This document shows, in pieces, positions 28,502 through 38,244 of a DNA stretch of 64,000 nt. The DNA comes from Acinetobacter silvestris (GTDB lineage Bacteria; Pseudomonadota; Gammaproteobacteria; Pseudomonadales; Moraxellaceae): NCBI RefSeq assembly GCF_002135235.1, contig NZ_NEGB01000002.1, positions 310,001-374,000 on the forward strand, in the 5' to 3' direction. Numbering within the stretch: position 1 is the stretch's first letter; each line of letters begins with the position of its first letter. Under the pieces are notes generated by a model. The model was given only the letters and a program-made list of their open reading frames with translations, did no database searches and was not told the origin of the DNA. A program made the translations under genes and the position numbers.

Positions 28502-29152
28502 TCAGTGTTTTATTTCAACATTAGAAAACTTTAAAAGAGTTGTTTCTAAATTATTTTTAGCCCTCTTTTCTAAAATATTTTGAAAATATTCAGTTTGATA
28601 AATGGGCTGCATGGCATAAAAATACTGGAGTACCTCACTCCGTTTAATGTTATATAAATCAGGTTCAACCCATGAATATTCCTGTTGAATCTGCTGTTCA
28701 TATTCTTCAAATCTTTTCCGATCACTTCCCAAAATAGCTAAGTCGATATCAAGCAAATAATTCAAATCTAAATCTGATGAAGGTTGATGCTTTTTAGTTG
28801 CCATAATCCAATCAGCAACTTTTTTAATCTGAACTTGATTAAATAGCGTTGAGCAGAGATTTTGCATCAAGTCGGCACTTTGCGCCTCATTATCCGAAGC
28901 CTTGGGATCATACACAGCATCATGGAACCAAATAGCCAACTCCACAGCAATAGGATCATCCAATTGTTCTTTAATTTGATGAAAAAGCTTGAGACATTCA
29001 ACAATATGCTGAACTGTATGATAGTGCCTTTGCTGCTCGATGTACGCTGCAAATAATATGGCATAAAGTGCTTGCGTTTGATCAGCATCCCCTTTAAATG
29101 AATCAGAAAATTGTTCCCAATATTTTTGAAATTGATCAATATATTTTTGCAT
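28502..29152 (-). CDS. HD-domain metal-dependent hydrolase
   Basis: A 216-residue soluble protein. HYHTVQHIVECL near residue 48 and WFHDAVYDP near residue 80 give the H...HD metal ligands of the HD superfamily, with a later Asp in a LDIDLAILG stretch. This pattern is shared by many predicted phosphohydrolases; the substrate is unknown. ATG 29152 is preceded by a consensus AGGAGG nine bases upstream, so the GTG at 29176 is rejected. It lies 27 bp downstream of yaaA and is probably co-transcribed with it. Confidence 0.88.
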   Translation of the reverse strand: MQKYIDQFQKYWEQFSDSFKGDADQTQALYAILFAAYIEQQRHYHTVQHIVECLKLFHQIKEQLDDPIAVELAIWFHDAVYDPKASDNEAQSADLMQNLCSTLFNQVQIKKVADWIMATKKHQPSSDLDLNYLLDIDLAILGSDRKRFEEYEQQIQQEYSWVEPDLYNIKRSEVLQYFYAMQPIYQTEYFQNILEKRAKNNLETTLLKFSNVEIKH

Positions 29153-29179
29153 TGGAAACAACCTCCTTAAATCCACAAA

Positions 29180-29959
29180 TTAAGCAGCTTGCTCATCCCG
29201 CTTAAATACCAACTCACCTTTTAATGAACTTTCAGCGTCAAAATAATAACCATTGCTATTAAATGATTTTAAATCTTCAATTTTTTTCAATTGATTCTCA
29301 ATGATATACCGAGCCATCAGACCACGGGCTTTTTTAGCATAAAAACTAATGACTTTATATTGACCATGTTTCTGATCGAGGAAAACGGGCTTAATGATAT
29401 TGGCTTTAATTTTACTTTCTTTCACCGATTTATAATATTCATCCGAAGAAATATTCACCAACAAGGTAGAGTTTATATTCTCCAAATCATCATTAATTAA
29501 ATTTGTGATCTGCTCACCCCAGAACTCATATAGATTATGCCCACGCGAGTTTTTCAACTTAGTTCCCATCTCTAAACGATAAGGCATCATCAAATCTAAA
29601 GGACGAAGGACTCCATATAATCCAGATAACATCCGCAAATGTTTTTGTGCAAATTCCATATCGGCTACAGGCAAATCATAAGCATCCAGTCCAGTATATA
29701 CATCCCCTTTAAATGCATAGATTGCTTGACGTGCATTGCTAAAATTAAAGTCAGCATTCCAATCACGAAAACGATCGACATTCAAATGGGCAATTTTTTC
29801 ACTCACACTCATTAAACTGGCGATTTCTGAAGCAGATAATTTACGACTTAGGTCTATAAGTTGTTGTGACTGGTCAAGTAGTCTTGGTAAAGTATGCGTA
29901 TCAGTTGGAAGTGCAGATTCATAATCTAAAGTCTTAGCAGGGGAAATTAAGGCGAGCAT
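29180..29959 (-). CDS. yaaA: Peroxide stress protein YaaA
   Basis: A 259-residue cytosolic protein. It starts [15 protein letters not shown], the conserved N-terminus of YaaA (DUF328), and has the family motifs [22 protein letters not shown] in the middle and [17 protein letters not shown] near the C-terminus. In E. coli YaaA lowers free iron and DNA damage during peroxide stress; its chemistry is not established. ATG 29959 has an AGGAAG site. A TTG-type extension upstream (to 29989) lacks family similarity. Confidence 0.93.
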   Translation of the reverse strand: MLALISPAKTLDYESALPTDTHTLPRLLDQSQQLIDLSRKLSASEIASLMSVSEKIAHLNVDRFRDWNADFNFSNARQAIYAFKGDVYTGLDAYDLPVADMEFAQKHLRMLSGLYGVLRPLDLMMPYRLEMGTKLKNSRGHNLYEFWGEQITNLINDDLENINSTLLVNISSDEYYKSVKESKIKANIIKPVFLDQKHGQYKVISFYAKKARGLMARYIIENQLKKIEDLKSFNSNGYYFDAESSLKGELVFKRDEQAA

Positions 29960-30083
29960 GGTCTTCCTGATCAAAAAATAATTAATCAAACTATAACAGT
30001 AGAATTATTTTAATGCCAATTCGTGTTTTTGTTGGCCATAATCGGTAAACTATACCGTTTTCCTGCTATTCATCGTTTAAATT

Positions 30084-30716
30084 ATGTCCGAACAACTGTT
30101 CATTCAAGGTCCTGTGGGCAAAATTGAAGTTTTTGTCGATTACCCTCAGGGTGAAGTAAAAGGATTTGCTGTCGTTTCTCACCCTCACCCACTTCAAGGT
30201 GGAACACCTCAACATAAAGTCCCAGCTTTACTCGCACAAATTCTTGTTGAACAGGGTTGTGTAGTATATCGTCCAAGTTTCCGTGGTTCTGGTCAGAGTG
30301 AAGGCATTCATGATGAAGGTCATGGCGAAACTGATGATATTCTAGAAGTGATTAAGCATGTCCGCGCTTTATATAAAGGACTTCCATTTTATGTTGGTGG
30401 TTTCAGCTTTGGCGCACATGTCATGGCAAAAGCGTACCATGCTTTACCTGATGAAATTAAACCAAGACAAGTTATTCTTTGTGGTTTACCTACAGCAACG
30501 GTTGAAGGGTTACGCCACTATGAAACACCTGCAATTAAAGGTGATATTTTGTTTGTTCATGGTGAGGCTGATCCAACCACGCTATTATCTGATTTAATTA
30601 CTTGGGCAAAACCGCAACGCCATATCATTTCGGTATTACCAGGTGCTAATCATTTCTTTACCGGCTATTTAAAACAGCTACGTATTGCGATCTCGCGCTT
30701 TTTATTAGTGCCATAA
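30084..30716 (+). CDS. Alpha/beta hydrolase
   Basis: A 210-residue soluble hydrolase-fold protein. The nucleophile elbow GFSFGAH (Ser near residue 112), the SHPHPLQGGTPQHKVP oxyanion-region motif and a late GANHFFTGYL segment with the catalytic His give a complete triad setting. HGEADP supplies the acid region. Its length and HPHP motif fit the small YsgA-like or dienelactone-type hydrolase families. Substrate not known. It is divergent from yaaA. Confidence 0.9.
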   Translation: MSEQLFIQGPVGKIEVFVDYPQGEVKGFAVVSHPHPLQGGTPQHKVPALLAQILVEQGCVVYRPSFRGSGQSEGIHDEGHGETDDILEVIKHVRALYKGLPFYVGGFSFGAHVMAKAYHALPDEIKPRQVILCGLPTATVEGLRHYETPAIKGDILFVHGEADPTTLLSDLITWAKPQRHIISVLPGANHFFTGYLKQLRIAISRFLLVP

Positions 30717-30732
30717 TCATTGACCGATGCCC

Positions 30733-30761
30733 TTAAGACTGAGTTCAATACTCAGTCTTAT
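30733..30761 (+). terminator. Terminator of the hydrolase gene
   Basis: TAAGACTGAG-TTCAATA-CTCAGTCTTA, followed by TGTTTATT. Confidence 0.75.
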
Positions 30762-30841
30762 GTTTATTGATCCTTGCCATGTTTGACGCTGCATAAATCT
30801 ATCTAATTTATAAATATTATTAAATATACAACAATGCCATA

Positions 30842-31213
30842 TCAAACTTTCCACTCGAACTGACTAAAAGCATGGTCTGCTTTCAACGTATTTTCTACTG
30901 CATTGGCTAGTTGCTTAATTACACTTTGCATTTCAATTTTTTTAAACCACGGCTGTGCTTCATCTGCACGTGCTGAAATTTCACACAACAAGAATCCATC
31001 TTCCTGATTCAAGCGACAGTTCACACCCAGTGCGACTGCTTGATTTTCTACACTTACAGCAAGGCTTTCTGTTGAATCCTTATTTGTCTCTGCTTTAAAG
31101 CCATATTGAGAAAGTTGCTTTGCTAATAAATTAGTCACGTATTCTTGGGTAACATGGCAAGCATTTAAGCCATGATGATGCTCATAGTTTGCAATAAATT
31201 GTAGTTTTCTCAT
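30842..31213 (-). CDS. Hypothetical protein
   Basis: A 123-residue soluble protein starting MRKLQFIANYEHHHGLNACH and ending FSQFEWKV. It has an alternating helix/strand pattern with four cysteines and no recognised motif. ATG 31213 has a GGATG-type purine site; ATG 31231 has none, and a longer upstream extension crosses the tyrA-aroA terminator hairpin. That hairpin separates it from the aromatic genes upstream, so it probably has its own promoter. Function unknown. Confidence 0.65.
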   Translation of the reverse strand: MRKLQFIANYEHHHGLNACHVTQEYVTNLLAKQLSQYGFKAETNKDSTESLAVSVENQAVALGVNCRLNQEDGFLLCEISARADEAQPWFKKIEMQSVIKQLANAVENTLKADHAFSQFEWKV

Positions 31214-31271
31214 GGCTGCATCCAAAGACATTATTGTTGTATGGATTGAGCATAAGCAATAAATACAAAAC

Positions 31272-31292
31272 AGCCAAGCAAAAGCTTGGCTG
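31272..31292 (-). terminator. Terminator behind tyrA-aroA
   Basis: AGCCAAGC-AAAA-GCTTGGCT-type perfect stem, followed on the minus strand by TGTTTTGTATTT. Confidence 0.75.
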
Positions 31293-31323
31293 TTGTCGAA
31301 CAAATATACAAATCTTAGACCAA

Positions 31324-33570
31324 TTATTCAGTCACTTGAATTGCCAGTCCTGCTTGATTTGCCAGTGCGGTAAAGCTTGGGAAACTGGTTGCAACGGTTT
31401 CAGTACCTACAATGTTAATTTTTCCTGAAGTACGTAAACCTGCCATTGAAAAACTCATGGCAATACGATGATCATGATGTGATTCTATTTCACCACCCGT
31501 GAAAATCGTAGACCAATCCCCTGATTTACCTTTACCTTGAATGATGATGCCATCATCCGTTGGCGTACAATCAATACCCATAGTCTTCAAACCATCAGCC
31601 ATGACTTGAATACGGTCAGACTCTTTCACACGAAGCTCAGCAGCACCCGTTAAAATCGTTTGACCTTCTGCACATGCTGCTGCAATGAACAATGCTGGGA
31701 ATTCATCAATCGCCAATGGCACTTGATCTTCTGGCATATGAATGCCTTTGAGTGTACGACTACCACGAATACGAATGTCTGCGATTGGCTCACCACCAGC
31801 AATACGTTCATTTTCTACGGATAAATCAGCACCCATTTGTTTCAAAATTTCAATCACGCCTGTACGTGTTGGATTAATCCCCACCGCTTCAAGGGTCACA
31901 TCTGAGCCTTCAGTAATTGCAGCGCCCACCATAAAGAATGCCGCAGATGAAATATCAGAAGGAACTTGGATTTTTGTCGCAACGAGCTTACCGCCACCTT
32001 GCAGTGAAATACGATTACCTTCAGTTTTCACCTCATAACCAAAAGCACGTAACATACGTTCAGTATGATCACGTGTTGGTTCAGGTTCAGTTACTGAAGT
32101 TTCACCTGCAGCCCAAAGACCTGCCAATAAAATCCCTGATTTTACTTGTGCAGAAGCCATCGGTAAGTCGTAATGAATACCTTGTAAATTTTGACCACCA
32201 CTAATGGATATTGGTGGTGTACCACGCTCACCCGTAGTTTGAATTTGTGCACCCATTGTACGTAATGGCTTAGCAATACGTTCCATTGGACGTTTGGATA
32301 AGGAAGCATCACCCGTCATCACAGAATCAAACTTTTGCGCAGATAAAATACCCGAAAGTAAGCGCATAGATGTGCCTGAATTGCCCATATATAAAGCACT
32401 TGCTGGTGCTTTCAAACCATTGATACCCACACCATGAATCGTCACTTCACCATTCTTAGGTCCTTCAATGCTCACCCCCATATCACGGAAAGCTTGTAAA
32501 GTTGCGAGTGCATCCTCACCTTCCAAGAAACCAGTGACATGTGTCGTACCTTCCGCAATCGCACCAAACATGATCGAGCGATGCGACACAGACTTATCCC
32601 CTGGGATGGTAAATTTACCTTTGAATGTCTGAGATCCTGGCAAAATGGTAAATTGTTGTGTCACCTTATTTTTCTCCATCAAAGGTTGATTGGCGAGCAT
32701 ATGATTGAAATGCTGACGTGCTGCTTGAGCATGTCCAAGCAATCCCATCAATGCTTGGGAATTTTCAGTTTCGATCAGGTTCCGTAAAGTCGCAAGTTGC
32801 GCTTCAAAACCATCCACCGCTTTTAAAATGGCTTTTTTATTGGCAAAAAAGATGTCATGCCACATATGTGGATCACTGGCAGCAATACGCGAGAAATCAC
32901 GGAAACCACCTGCCGCATAGCGAAAAATATCGAAGTTATCTTCGCGATTAGCGAGCTGCTCAACTAAGTTAAACGCCATCAGATGTGGAAGATGACTGGT
33001 ATGCGCCAGTACTTCATCGTGCTTATCGACATCCATACAAATGACTTCAGCTTTAGCTGCTTGCCACAATTGAATCAGTTTCTCGACTGCCCAATCTGCA
33101 CTAGTCGGTAAAGGCGTCAAAATCACTTTATGATTAGCAAATAAATCAACCTTACCAGCATGCACTCCAGTATGTTCAGCCCCTGCAATCGGATGCCCCG
33201 GTACAAAACCTGCTGGTAAATTTTCACCAAACACAGCCTTAGCTGCATCCACCACATTACCCTTGGTGCTACCGACATCAGTAATGATGGTATGTTCAGA
33301 TAAGTAAGGCTGAATAATTTCCAAAACTTTTTGTGTTGCACGCACCGGCAAAGCCAAGACCACTAAATCTGCACCTTTAACCGCTTCAATTGGGTCAGTA
33401 AAACCTTCTCGAATCAGACCTAATGCTTTCGCATCATCTAAGGTCTTTTGTGAGCGAGTAGATGCTACAATTTGATCTGCCAATTTTTCAGCAATAATCA
33501 CACGTGCCAAACTTGAGCCAATCAGCCCAAGTCCAATGAATGCAACTTTTTTAAATAATATTTGTGACAT
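31324..33570 (-). CDS. tyrA-aroA: Bifunctional prephenate dehydrogenase / EPSP synthase
   Basis: A 748-residue fusion of two shikimate-pathway enzymes. Residues 1 to about 300 are prephenate dehydrogenase (NAD motif FIGLGLIGSSLA; GAEHTGVHAG; HDEVLAHTSHLPH), making 4-hydroxyphenylpyruvate for tyrosine. From about 310 on is 5-enolpyruvylshikimate-3-phosphate synthase (PGDKSVSHRSIMFG; LYMGNSGTSMRLL; the RVKESDR motif; HDHRIAMSF), which makes the chorismate precursor. This fusion is known in Acinetobacter and related gammaproteobacteria. The 21-bp gap from pheA indicates an operon. Confidence 0.96.
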   Translation of the reverse strand: MSQILFKKVAFIGLGLIGSSLARVIIAEKLADQIVASTRSQKTLDDAKALGLIREGFTDPIEAVKGADLVVLALPVRATQKVLEIIQPYLSEHTIITDVGSTKGNVVDAAKAVFGENLPAGFVPGHPIAGAEHTGVHAGKVDLFANHKVILTPLPTSADWAVEKLIQLWQAAKAEVICMDVDKHDEVLAHTSHLPHLMAFNLVEQLANREDNFDIFRYAAGGFRDFSRIAASDPHMWHDIFFANKKAILKAVDGFEAQLATLRNLIETENSQALMGLLGHAQAARQHFNHMLANQPLMEKNKVTQQFTILPGSQTFKGKFTIPGDKSVSHRSIMFGAIAEGTTHVTGFLEGEDALATLQAFRDMGVSIEGPKNGEVTIHGVGINGLKAPASALYMGNSGTSMRLLSGILSAQKFDSVMTGDASLSKRPMERIAKPLRTMGAQIQTTGERGTPPISISGGQNLQGIHYDLPMASAQVKSGILLAGLWAAGETSVTEPEPTRDHTERMLRAFGYEVKTEGNRISLQGGGKLVATKIQVPSDISSAAFFMVGAAITEGSDVTLEAVGINPTRTGVIEILKQMGADLSVENERIAGGEPIADIRIRGSRTLKGIHMPEDQVPLAIDEFPALFIAAACAEGQTILTGAAELRVKESDRIQVMADGLKTMGIDCTPTDDGIIIQGKGKSGDWSTIFTGGEIESHHDHRIAMSFSMAGLRTSGKINIVGTETVATSFPSFTALANQAGLAIQVTE

Positions 33571-33591
33571 GACGAAAACAGATTACCTTAC

Positions 33592-34701
33592 TTACAACAC
33601 AGCAATAGGATATGAACCTAGCACTCGAACTTCTTTAACCAATGGTCGGATATCTTCAATTGCAGCTTTAACATTGTCCTGTTCCACATGACCTTCTAGA
33701 TCAATAAAGAACACATAAGCCCATTTTTCTGGCAATGCAGGACGCGTTTCAATACTGGTTAAACTAATATTATGCTTTGCAAAAGGTGCCAGAATTTCCA
33801 ATAAAGCCCCTGCACGGTCATGTGCAGAAATCAATAAAGAGGTCTTATCATTACCACTTGGTGCTACTTTTTCACGCCCAATCACCAAGAAACGCGTGGT
33901 ATTTTCAGGATTATCTTCAATATTACTATGCAAAATTTCGAGGTCATAAATACTTGCAGCCACGTCCGATGCAATGGCTGCTGAATGCCACTCGTTACGA
34001 ATACGACGTGCTGCTTCTGCATTTGAACTGAGTGCTACTCGCTCCACACCAGGATAATGGGCATCAAGCCATCCACGGCATTGTGCTAAAGTTTGTTGAT
34101 GTGCATAAATTTGTTTAATACTATTTTTTTGAGTATTTGCTGACACTAAAAATTGGTGATGAATACGCAATTCAACTTCACCAATCACATTAAGATGTGA
34201 TGCTTTAAAACAATCTAGGGTATGGTTCACAATTCCTTCAGATGAATTTTCAACTGGAACTAAACCATAATGTGCCCCACCCGCTTCAACTTCACGGAAA
34301 ACTTCATCAATTGTAGGTAATGGGCGAACCACGGCATCTTGTCCAAAATGCTTAAGCACGGCTGAATGAGTATAAGTTCCAACAGGCCCTAAGAATGCAA
34401 TACTTTGTGGTGCTTCAAGCGCCAAACATGCAGACATAATTTCACGGAATAAACGTGCCATTGTAGTATCTGATAATGGCCCTTCATTACGTTCCATAAC
34501 ATGACGTAAAACTTGTGCCTCACGCTCAGGACGATAAAACATTGGATTCTCTTCGGAAGCAAATTTCGCTTTTGCAACTGCTTCCGCCAATTTAGCGCGA
34601 CGGTTAATCAGTTGTTGAATCTGTTGATCAACAGAATCAATATCTTCACGGATTTTAGAAAGGTCTAGAGAAGTCGTGGTGTTTTGATCATCGTTGATCA
34701 T
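33592..34701 (-). CDS. pheA: Bifunctional chorismate mutase / prephenate dehydratase
   Basis: A 369-residue P-protein. Residues about 12-95 are the helical chorismate mutase (IREDIDSVDQQIQQLINRRAKLA; FYRPEREAQVL). Residues 100-280 are prephenate dehydratase (AFLGPVGTYTHSA; VPVENSSEGIVNHTLD; the TTRFLVIG catalytic motif). The C-terminal ACT domain (ISAHDRAGALLEILAPF with a TSIETRP loop) should give feedback inhibition by phenylalanine. ATG 34701 fits the family start and has an AGGG site; the upstream extension to 34758 is not family-like. It is the first gene of the pheA/tyrA-aroA pair. Confidence 0.95.
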   Translation of the reverse strand: MINDDQNTTTSLDLSKIREDIDSVDQQIQQLINRRAKLAEAVAKAKFASEENPMFYRPEREAQVLRHVMERNEGPLSDTTMARLFREIMSACLALEAPQSIAFLGPVGTYTHSAVLKHFGQDAVVRPLPTIDEVFREVEAGGAHYGLVPVENSSEGIVNHTLDCFKASHLNVIGEVELRIHHQFLVSANTQKNSIKQIYAHQQTLAQCRGWLDAHYPGVERVALSSNAEAARRIRNEWHSAAIASDVAASIYDLEILHSNIEDNPENTTRFLVIGREKVAPSGNDKTSLLISAHDRAGALLEILAPFAKHNISLTSIETRPALPEKWAYVFFIDLEGHVEQDNVKAAIEDIRPLVKEVRVLGSYPIAVL

Positions 34702-34890
34702 TGTTATGTCGCCCTGCAAAACGGTTATGTAAACAGTATAACAATAGTTAGCTTTCAATTGTTACGCAATACGACTTTTCAGCATACCGTGTTAAAAATA
34801 TACAGTTGAATAAAATTTCGGCTCAATCAATGACATCTATAGACTTCATTTGCCTGTCTCTATAAATCAAAAGCCACCGATTTCATAAAC

Positions 34891-34918
34891 AAATACCCTA
34901 ATCGAAACTAGGGTATTT
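34891..34918. terminator. Terminator-like hairpin
   Basis: AAATACCCTA-ATCGAAAC-TAGGGTATTT, upstream of pheA and just behind the broken small gene (minus strand). Probably ends the acyl-CoA dehydrogenase transcript. Confidence 0.65.
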
Positions 34919-34941
34919 CAGTAACCTTATAAAAAGCGAAG

Positions 34942-35160
34942 TTAGGGGATAAAAATCCCCAAAACAAACCAAATAGCTGAAATAATCCAAATGATTGAAA
35001 CGTAAAACCGAATTTGCTCAACATTCCAATTCCAAGCAAACCACTCCAACATCAGTCCAGCTTTCCAGCCTTCAATTTGTTAAGCACTACCCCAATAAAT
35101 AATCCATTTATAAATAAAAGACTGGCAACCAAATTGTATGATCCAAGCAAGGAGACTCAT
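34942..35160 (-). pseudogene. Small membrane-protein gene broken by an in-frame stop
   Basis: A 73-codon leftward frame starts at ATG 35160 behind a good GAGGAAG ribosome site and ends with TAA at 34942-34944. It is interrupted only by a TAA at codon 27 (35080-35082). Both halves read as one Trp/Ile-rich protein: MSLLAWIIQFGCQSFIYKW, then after the stop QIEGWKAGLMLEWFAWNWN and a hydrophobic WIISAIWFVLGIFIP tail. The start lies 33 bp after the acyl-CoA dehydrogenase stop, so it was part of that transcript. One substitution (for example GAA to TAA) explains the break. Family unknown. Confidence 0.65.
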
Positions 35161-35192
35161 AGCATCTTCCTCAACAACTCTCTGGTTTAGTT

Positions 35193-36335
35193 CTAACGAC
35201 CAATCAAACCGCGTGCAACGATTTCTTTCATAATTTCATTGGTTCCACCGTAAATACGCTGAATACGAGCATCCACAAAGAAACGAGAAATTGGATACTC
35301 ACTCATATAGCCATAGCCACCAAATAGTTGTAATAAGTTATCTGCGACTTTCATTTGCATATCCGTACTGAAACATTTTAGTGCTGCTGCAGTTTCAACA
35401 TCCAGCTTTTGTTCTTTATACAGTGCTAAATTTTGATTGTAGAATGCCGCTGTTGCTAGTTCATCAATCTTGGCTTGTGCCAAAACAAAACGTGTATTTT
35501 GAAATTGACCTATCGCCTGACCAAAAGCTTGACGCTCTTTAACATATAGCGTTGTAATATCAATTGCACCACGAATAGCACCCAAAGCTGTGGCTGCAAT
35601 CGCGGTACGTTCACGCGGTAACTCTTGCATTAAATAGGCAAAACCCTGTCCTGCTTGACCTAAAATTTGATTGGCTGGAACTTTGACGTTATCAAAAAAT
35701 AATTCAGAGGTATCTTGTGAGTGCAAACCAATTTTTTCTAAGTTTGTGCCTTTCTTAAAACCCTCTAAATGCGTATCCACCAATAACAGTGAAACACCTT
35801 TAGCACGAGCTTGAGGATCAGTCTTAGCTGCCAAAACTACTAAGTCCGCATGTTGCCCATTTGAAATAAAAGTCTTTGAACCATTTAGAAGATAGTGATC
35901 CCCATTTAAAATGGCTGAAGATCGCATTGCCTGTAAGTCCGAACCTGCACCAGGCTCTGTCATCCCAATCGCGCCAACCACCTCACCAGAAACCATTTTA
36001 GGTAACCAATATTGCTTTTGTTCTTCATTGGCAATATGTAAAATGTATGGTGCAGCAATTTCAGAATGACATGAGATTGCAGTGGATAATGCACCATAGC
36101 CTGCGCGTGAAGATTCTTCGACCAGCATTAATGAATATTCGGTTGGAACACCATAGCCGCCATATTGTTCAGGTACATCTACACATAAATAACCATTTTC
36201 CCCTAACAGTGACCAAACCGAACGTGGCATTAAGCCTTCACGTTCCCATTGCTCATAATGTGGAGCAATATGATCATTCATAAAACGCTTAAAGTTATCG
36301 CGAAAAAGTTCTAAATCTGCATCATACGCTAGCAT
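35193..36335 (-). CDS. Acyl-CoA dehydrogenase
   Basis: A 380-residue FAD flavoenzyme of the acyl-CoA dehydrogenase family, which introduces a 2,3-double bond into an acyl-CoA. The signatures are GAIGMTEPGAGSDLQAMRS, which contacts FAD and substrate, NGSKTFISNGQHADL, and the C-terminal QLFGGYGYMSEYPISRFF with IQRIYGGTNEIMKEIVARGLI. The YGGTNEI Glu is the usual catalytic position for long- or short-chain members. No fatty-acid oxidation partners lie nearby, so chain length is undetermined. The broken small membrane gene follows at 33 bp. Confidence 0.93.
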   Translation of the reverse strand: MLAYDADLELFRDNFKRFMNDHIAPHYEQWEREGLMPRSVWSLLGENGYLCVDVPEQYGGYGVPTEYSLMLVEESSRAGYGALSTAISCHSEIAAPYILHIANEEQKQYWLPKMVSGEVVGAIGMTEPGAGSDLQAMRSSAILNGDHYLLNGSKTFISNGQHADLVVLAAKTDPQARAKGVSLLLVDTHLEGFKKGTNLEKIGLHSQDTSELFFDNVKVPANQILGQAGQGFAYLMQELPRERTAIAATALGAIRGAIDITTLYVKERQAFGQAIGQFQNTRFVLAQAKIDELATAAFYNQNLALYKEQKLDVETAAALKCFSTDMQMKVADNLLQLFGGYGYMSEYPISRFFVDARIQRIYGGTNEIMKEIVARGLIGR

Positions 36336-36483
36336 TATTTTCTATTCCTTGTTGCCATTGTTGTTTAATTTTAACTCTTAGCATCCTAATCATTTTTTGA
36401 CCCGTTGTCATGACCGCATGTGATCACTTTTTTTTGGCAGTTAAGCCAACTCAACACTTGAATTTTCATTTTAAAAAATAAAA

Positions 36484-36506
36484 AAAAGGAAGCCGAAGCT
36501 TCCCAT
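36484..36506 (-). terminator. Terminator behind tpsB
   Basis: GGAAGC-CGAA-GCTTCC within an A-rich flank that becomes a T-run on the minus strand. The same stem-loop recurs at 44061-44083. Confidence 0.8.
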
Positions 36507-36567
36507 GCGTATTGATACTTTATTGTTATTATTTGGCGATACCTTACACATTCACCATTGATGCAAC

Positions 36568-38241
36568 TTAAAAGTTTTTGCGGAGGTTTAACCAGTACTG
36601 ATTGTCATCGCGATCTTTTAGCTGACTTGGAGTATTGCCAATTGGAAATGCAACTTCAGCATTGGCTTGAATATTCCAAATACTATTCCAATTAAAACCG
36701 AGTCCAGCACTACTAATTCTAGTTCGATTAGAACCACTATTCGCCTGCCATTTTTCCGCATTTAAGATCACTTCTGCCGTATCCACAAAGATTTTTGCAC
36801 CCACTTGGTTTTTCGCATTACTGAATAACGATTGACGTAGTTCAGTTGTTGCATAGTATCCGCTGGATCCTGCAAATTGGCTGGCTTCATATCCACGTAC
36901 ATTAAATGGACCACCACTCAAGTATTGTTCAGCACTGTCGAGATTGTATGGACTATATTGTCCGTAAAGCCCAACATAAGCTTGAGTACCTTTTTTGCCT
37001 AGGTTCTGTAGGCGAGATAGATTAAGTCCGACATTGTAAAAGTCACCTTTAGTTTTTGCCGTTTGCTCATCTAAAGCCGCTGCATCCGCATTTTTAAATT
37101 TTACCCGTCCATAACTACTTGACGCACCAAATTGTGTTAAGCCACCACCTACCCATTGATCAAAGTGAGAACTATCTAAACGCGCTGTGATTAAATCAAT
37201 ATCACGCTGCTTGTAGTATTGATTCAGCTGAATATCATCTTCTAACTGTTTATGGTCATATTGTAGTGTGACTAAAGTTTCTGATGTATTGGTCAGCAAA
37301 GCCGGTTGTGTGATCCACACACTGGTTTGTGCTGCATGACCTTTTGCATCAAGTACTTTTAAGCCCTTACCCAACTTATAATCAAGATAGGAATAACTCG
37401 CACCTGCACGTGTCCCCATACCGTTAAAAGTAAAAGCATATCCCACTTTGCCATAATTCATATCCGAACCAGTGGTCATGCCATCCAAACTCAACTCATC
37501 ACCTAAGCCAGCTAAGTTGTTTAATGCTATACCTGCACTAAAGCAGGCTTTGCCTGTGTATTCATTGCCAAAGTTATCTGCACCCACATAGCCTGTGATT
37601 AAAGCCGTATTTTTTACTTCGACATTCAATTGGCTACTGCCTGTGCTCGCTCCAGGCATAAGTACATTTCGAGTAGTAACACCACTGAGTCGATTTAGCA
37701 GTTTCAGTTGGTGTTCCATCTGCTGGCTATCAATTTGTGTCCCGACTTCCAACGGTGCAACAGTGGCATCGATTAACCAATTTCGAGTACGACTTTGGTT
37801 ATTTATTTGGGTTTGATCATAACGTGCTTCAAGAATTGCGATTCTGACAACACCTTGATGTAAAGTCTGTTGCGGTAAGTAAGCACGACTATAAGAGTAA
37901 CCCTTACTTTGATAATACTGGGTGATGCGTTGTACAACTTCATTGAGCTGTGTCAACGTTAAGCTTTGACCTTCTGCATCTGCAACCAATGCATGCAATT
38001 GTTCAGCACTAAAACGATGATTACCTTCAATGACCATTTTTTGTATTGGAATTTGCACATTTGAATCGGATGGATTCATCATCACTGGGCCGCTTTCAAC
38101 TTCTACCGCAGTCTGTGGCAAAGGTAATACTGGAGGCTGCTGTTGTTGTAACAACTGTCCAGAATTGGGTACAGGTGCTGCTACCACAGCCATCGAGCAC
38201 GCACTAATGGATAAAGCAAGTAAAGTATATTGACGTTTCAT
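36568..38241 (-). CDS. Two-partner secretion outer-membrane transporter (TpsB, FhaC/ShlB family)
   Basis: A 557-residue Omp85-superfamily protein that exports the neighbouring exoprotein. A signal peptide (ending about VVAAPVPNSG) is followed by a Pro/Gln-rich linker. Then come POTRA domains: PIQKMVIEGNHRFSAEQLHAL near residue 65, and one containing YYQSKGYSYSRAYLPQQ near 113. A C-terminal 16-strand barrel follows, with the conserved GGPFNVRGYE (VRGY) loop motif near residue 442, and ends in NLRKNF. ATG 38241 lies 3 bp behind the tpsA stop, so the two are translationally linked. Confidence 0.95.
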   Translation of the reverse strand: MKRQYTLLALSISACSMAVVAAPVPNSGQLLQQQQPPVLPLPQTAVEVESGPVMMNPSDSNVQIPIQKMVIEGNHRFSAEQLHALVADAEGQSLTLTQLNEVVQRITQYYQSKGYSYSRAYLPQQTLHQGVVRIAILEARYDQTQINNQSRTRNWLIDATVAPLEVGTQIDSQQMEHQLKLLNRLSGVTTRNVLMPGASTGSSQLNVEVKNTALITGYVGADNFGNEYTGKACFSAGIALNNLAGLGDELSLDGMTTGSDMNYGKVGYAFTFNGMGTRAGASYSYLDYKLGKGLKVLDAKGHAAQTSVWITQPALLTNTSETLVTLQYDHKQLEDDIQLNQYYKQRDIDLITARLDSSHFDQWVGGGLTQFGASSSYGRVKFKNADAAALDEQTAKTKGDFYNVGLNLSRLQNLGKKGTQAYVGLYGQYSPYNLDSAEQYLSGGPFNVRGYEASQFAGSSGYYATTELRQSLFSNAKNQVGAKIFVDTAEVILNAEKWQANSGSNRTRISSAGLGFNWNSIWNIQANAEVAFPIGNTPSQLKDRDDNQYWLNLRKNF

Positions 38242-38244
38242 GAA

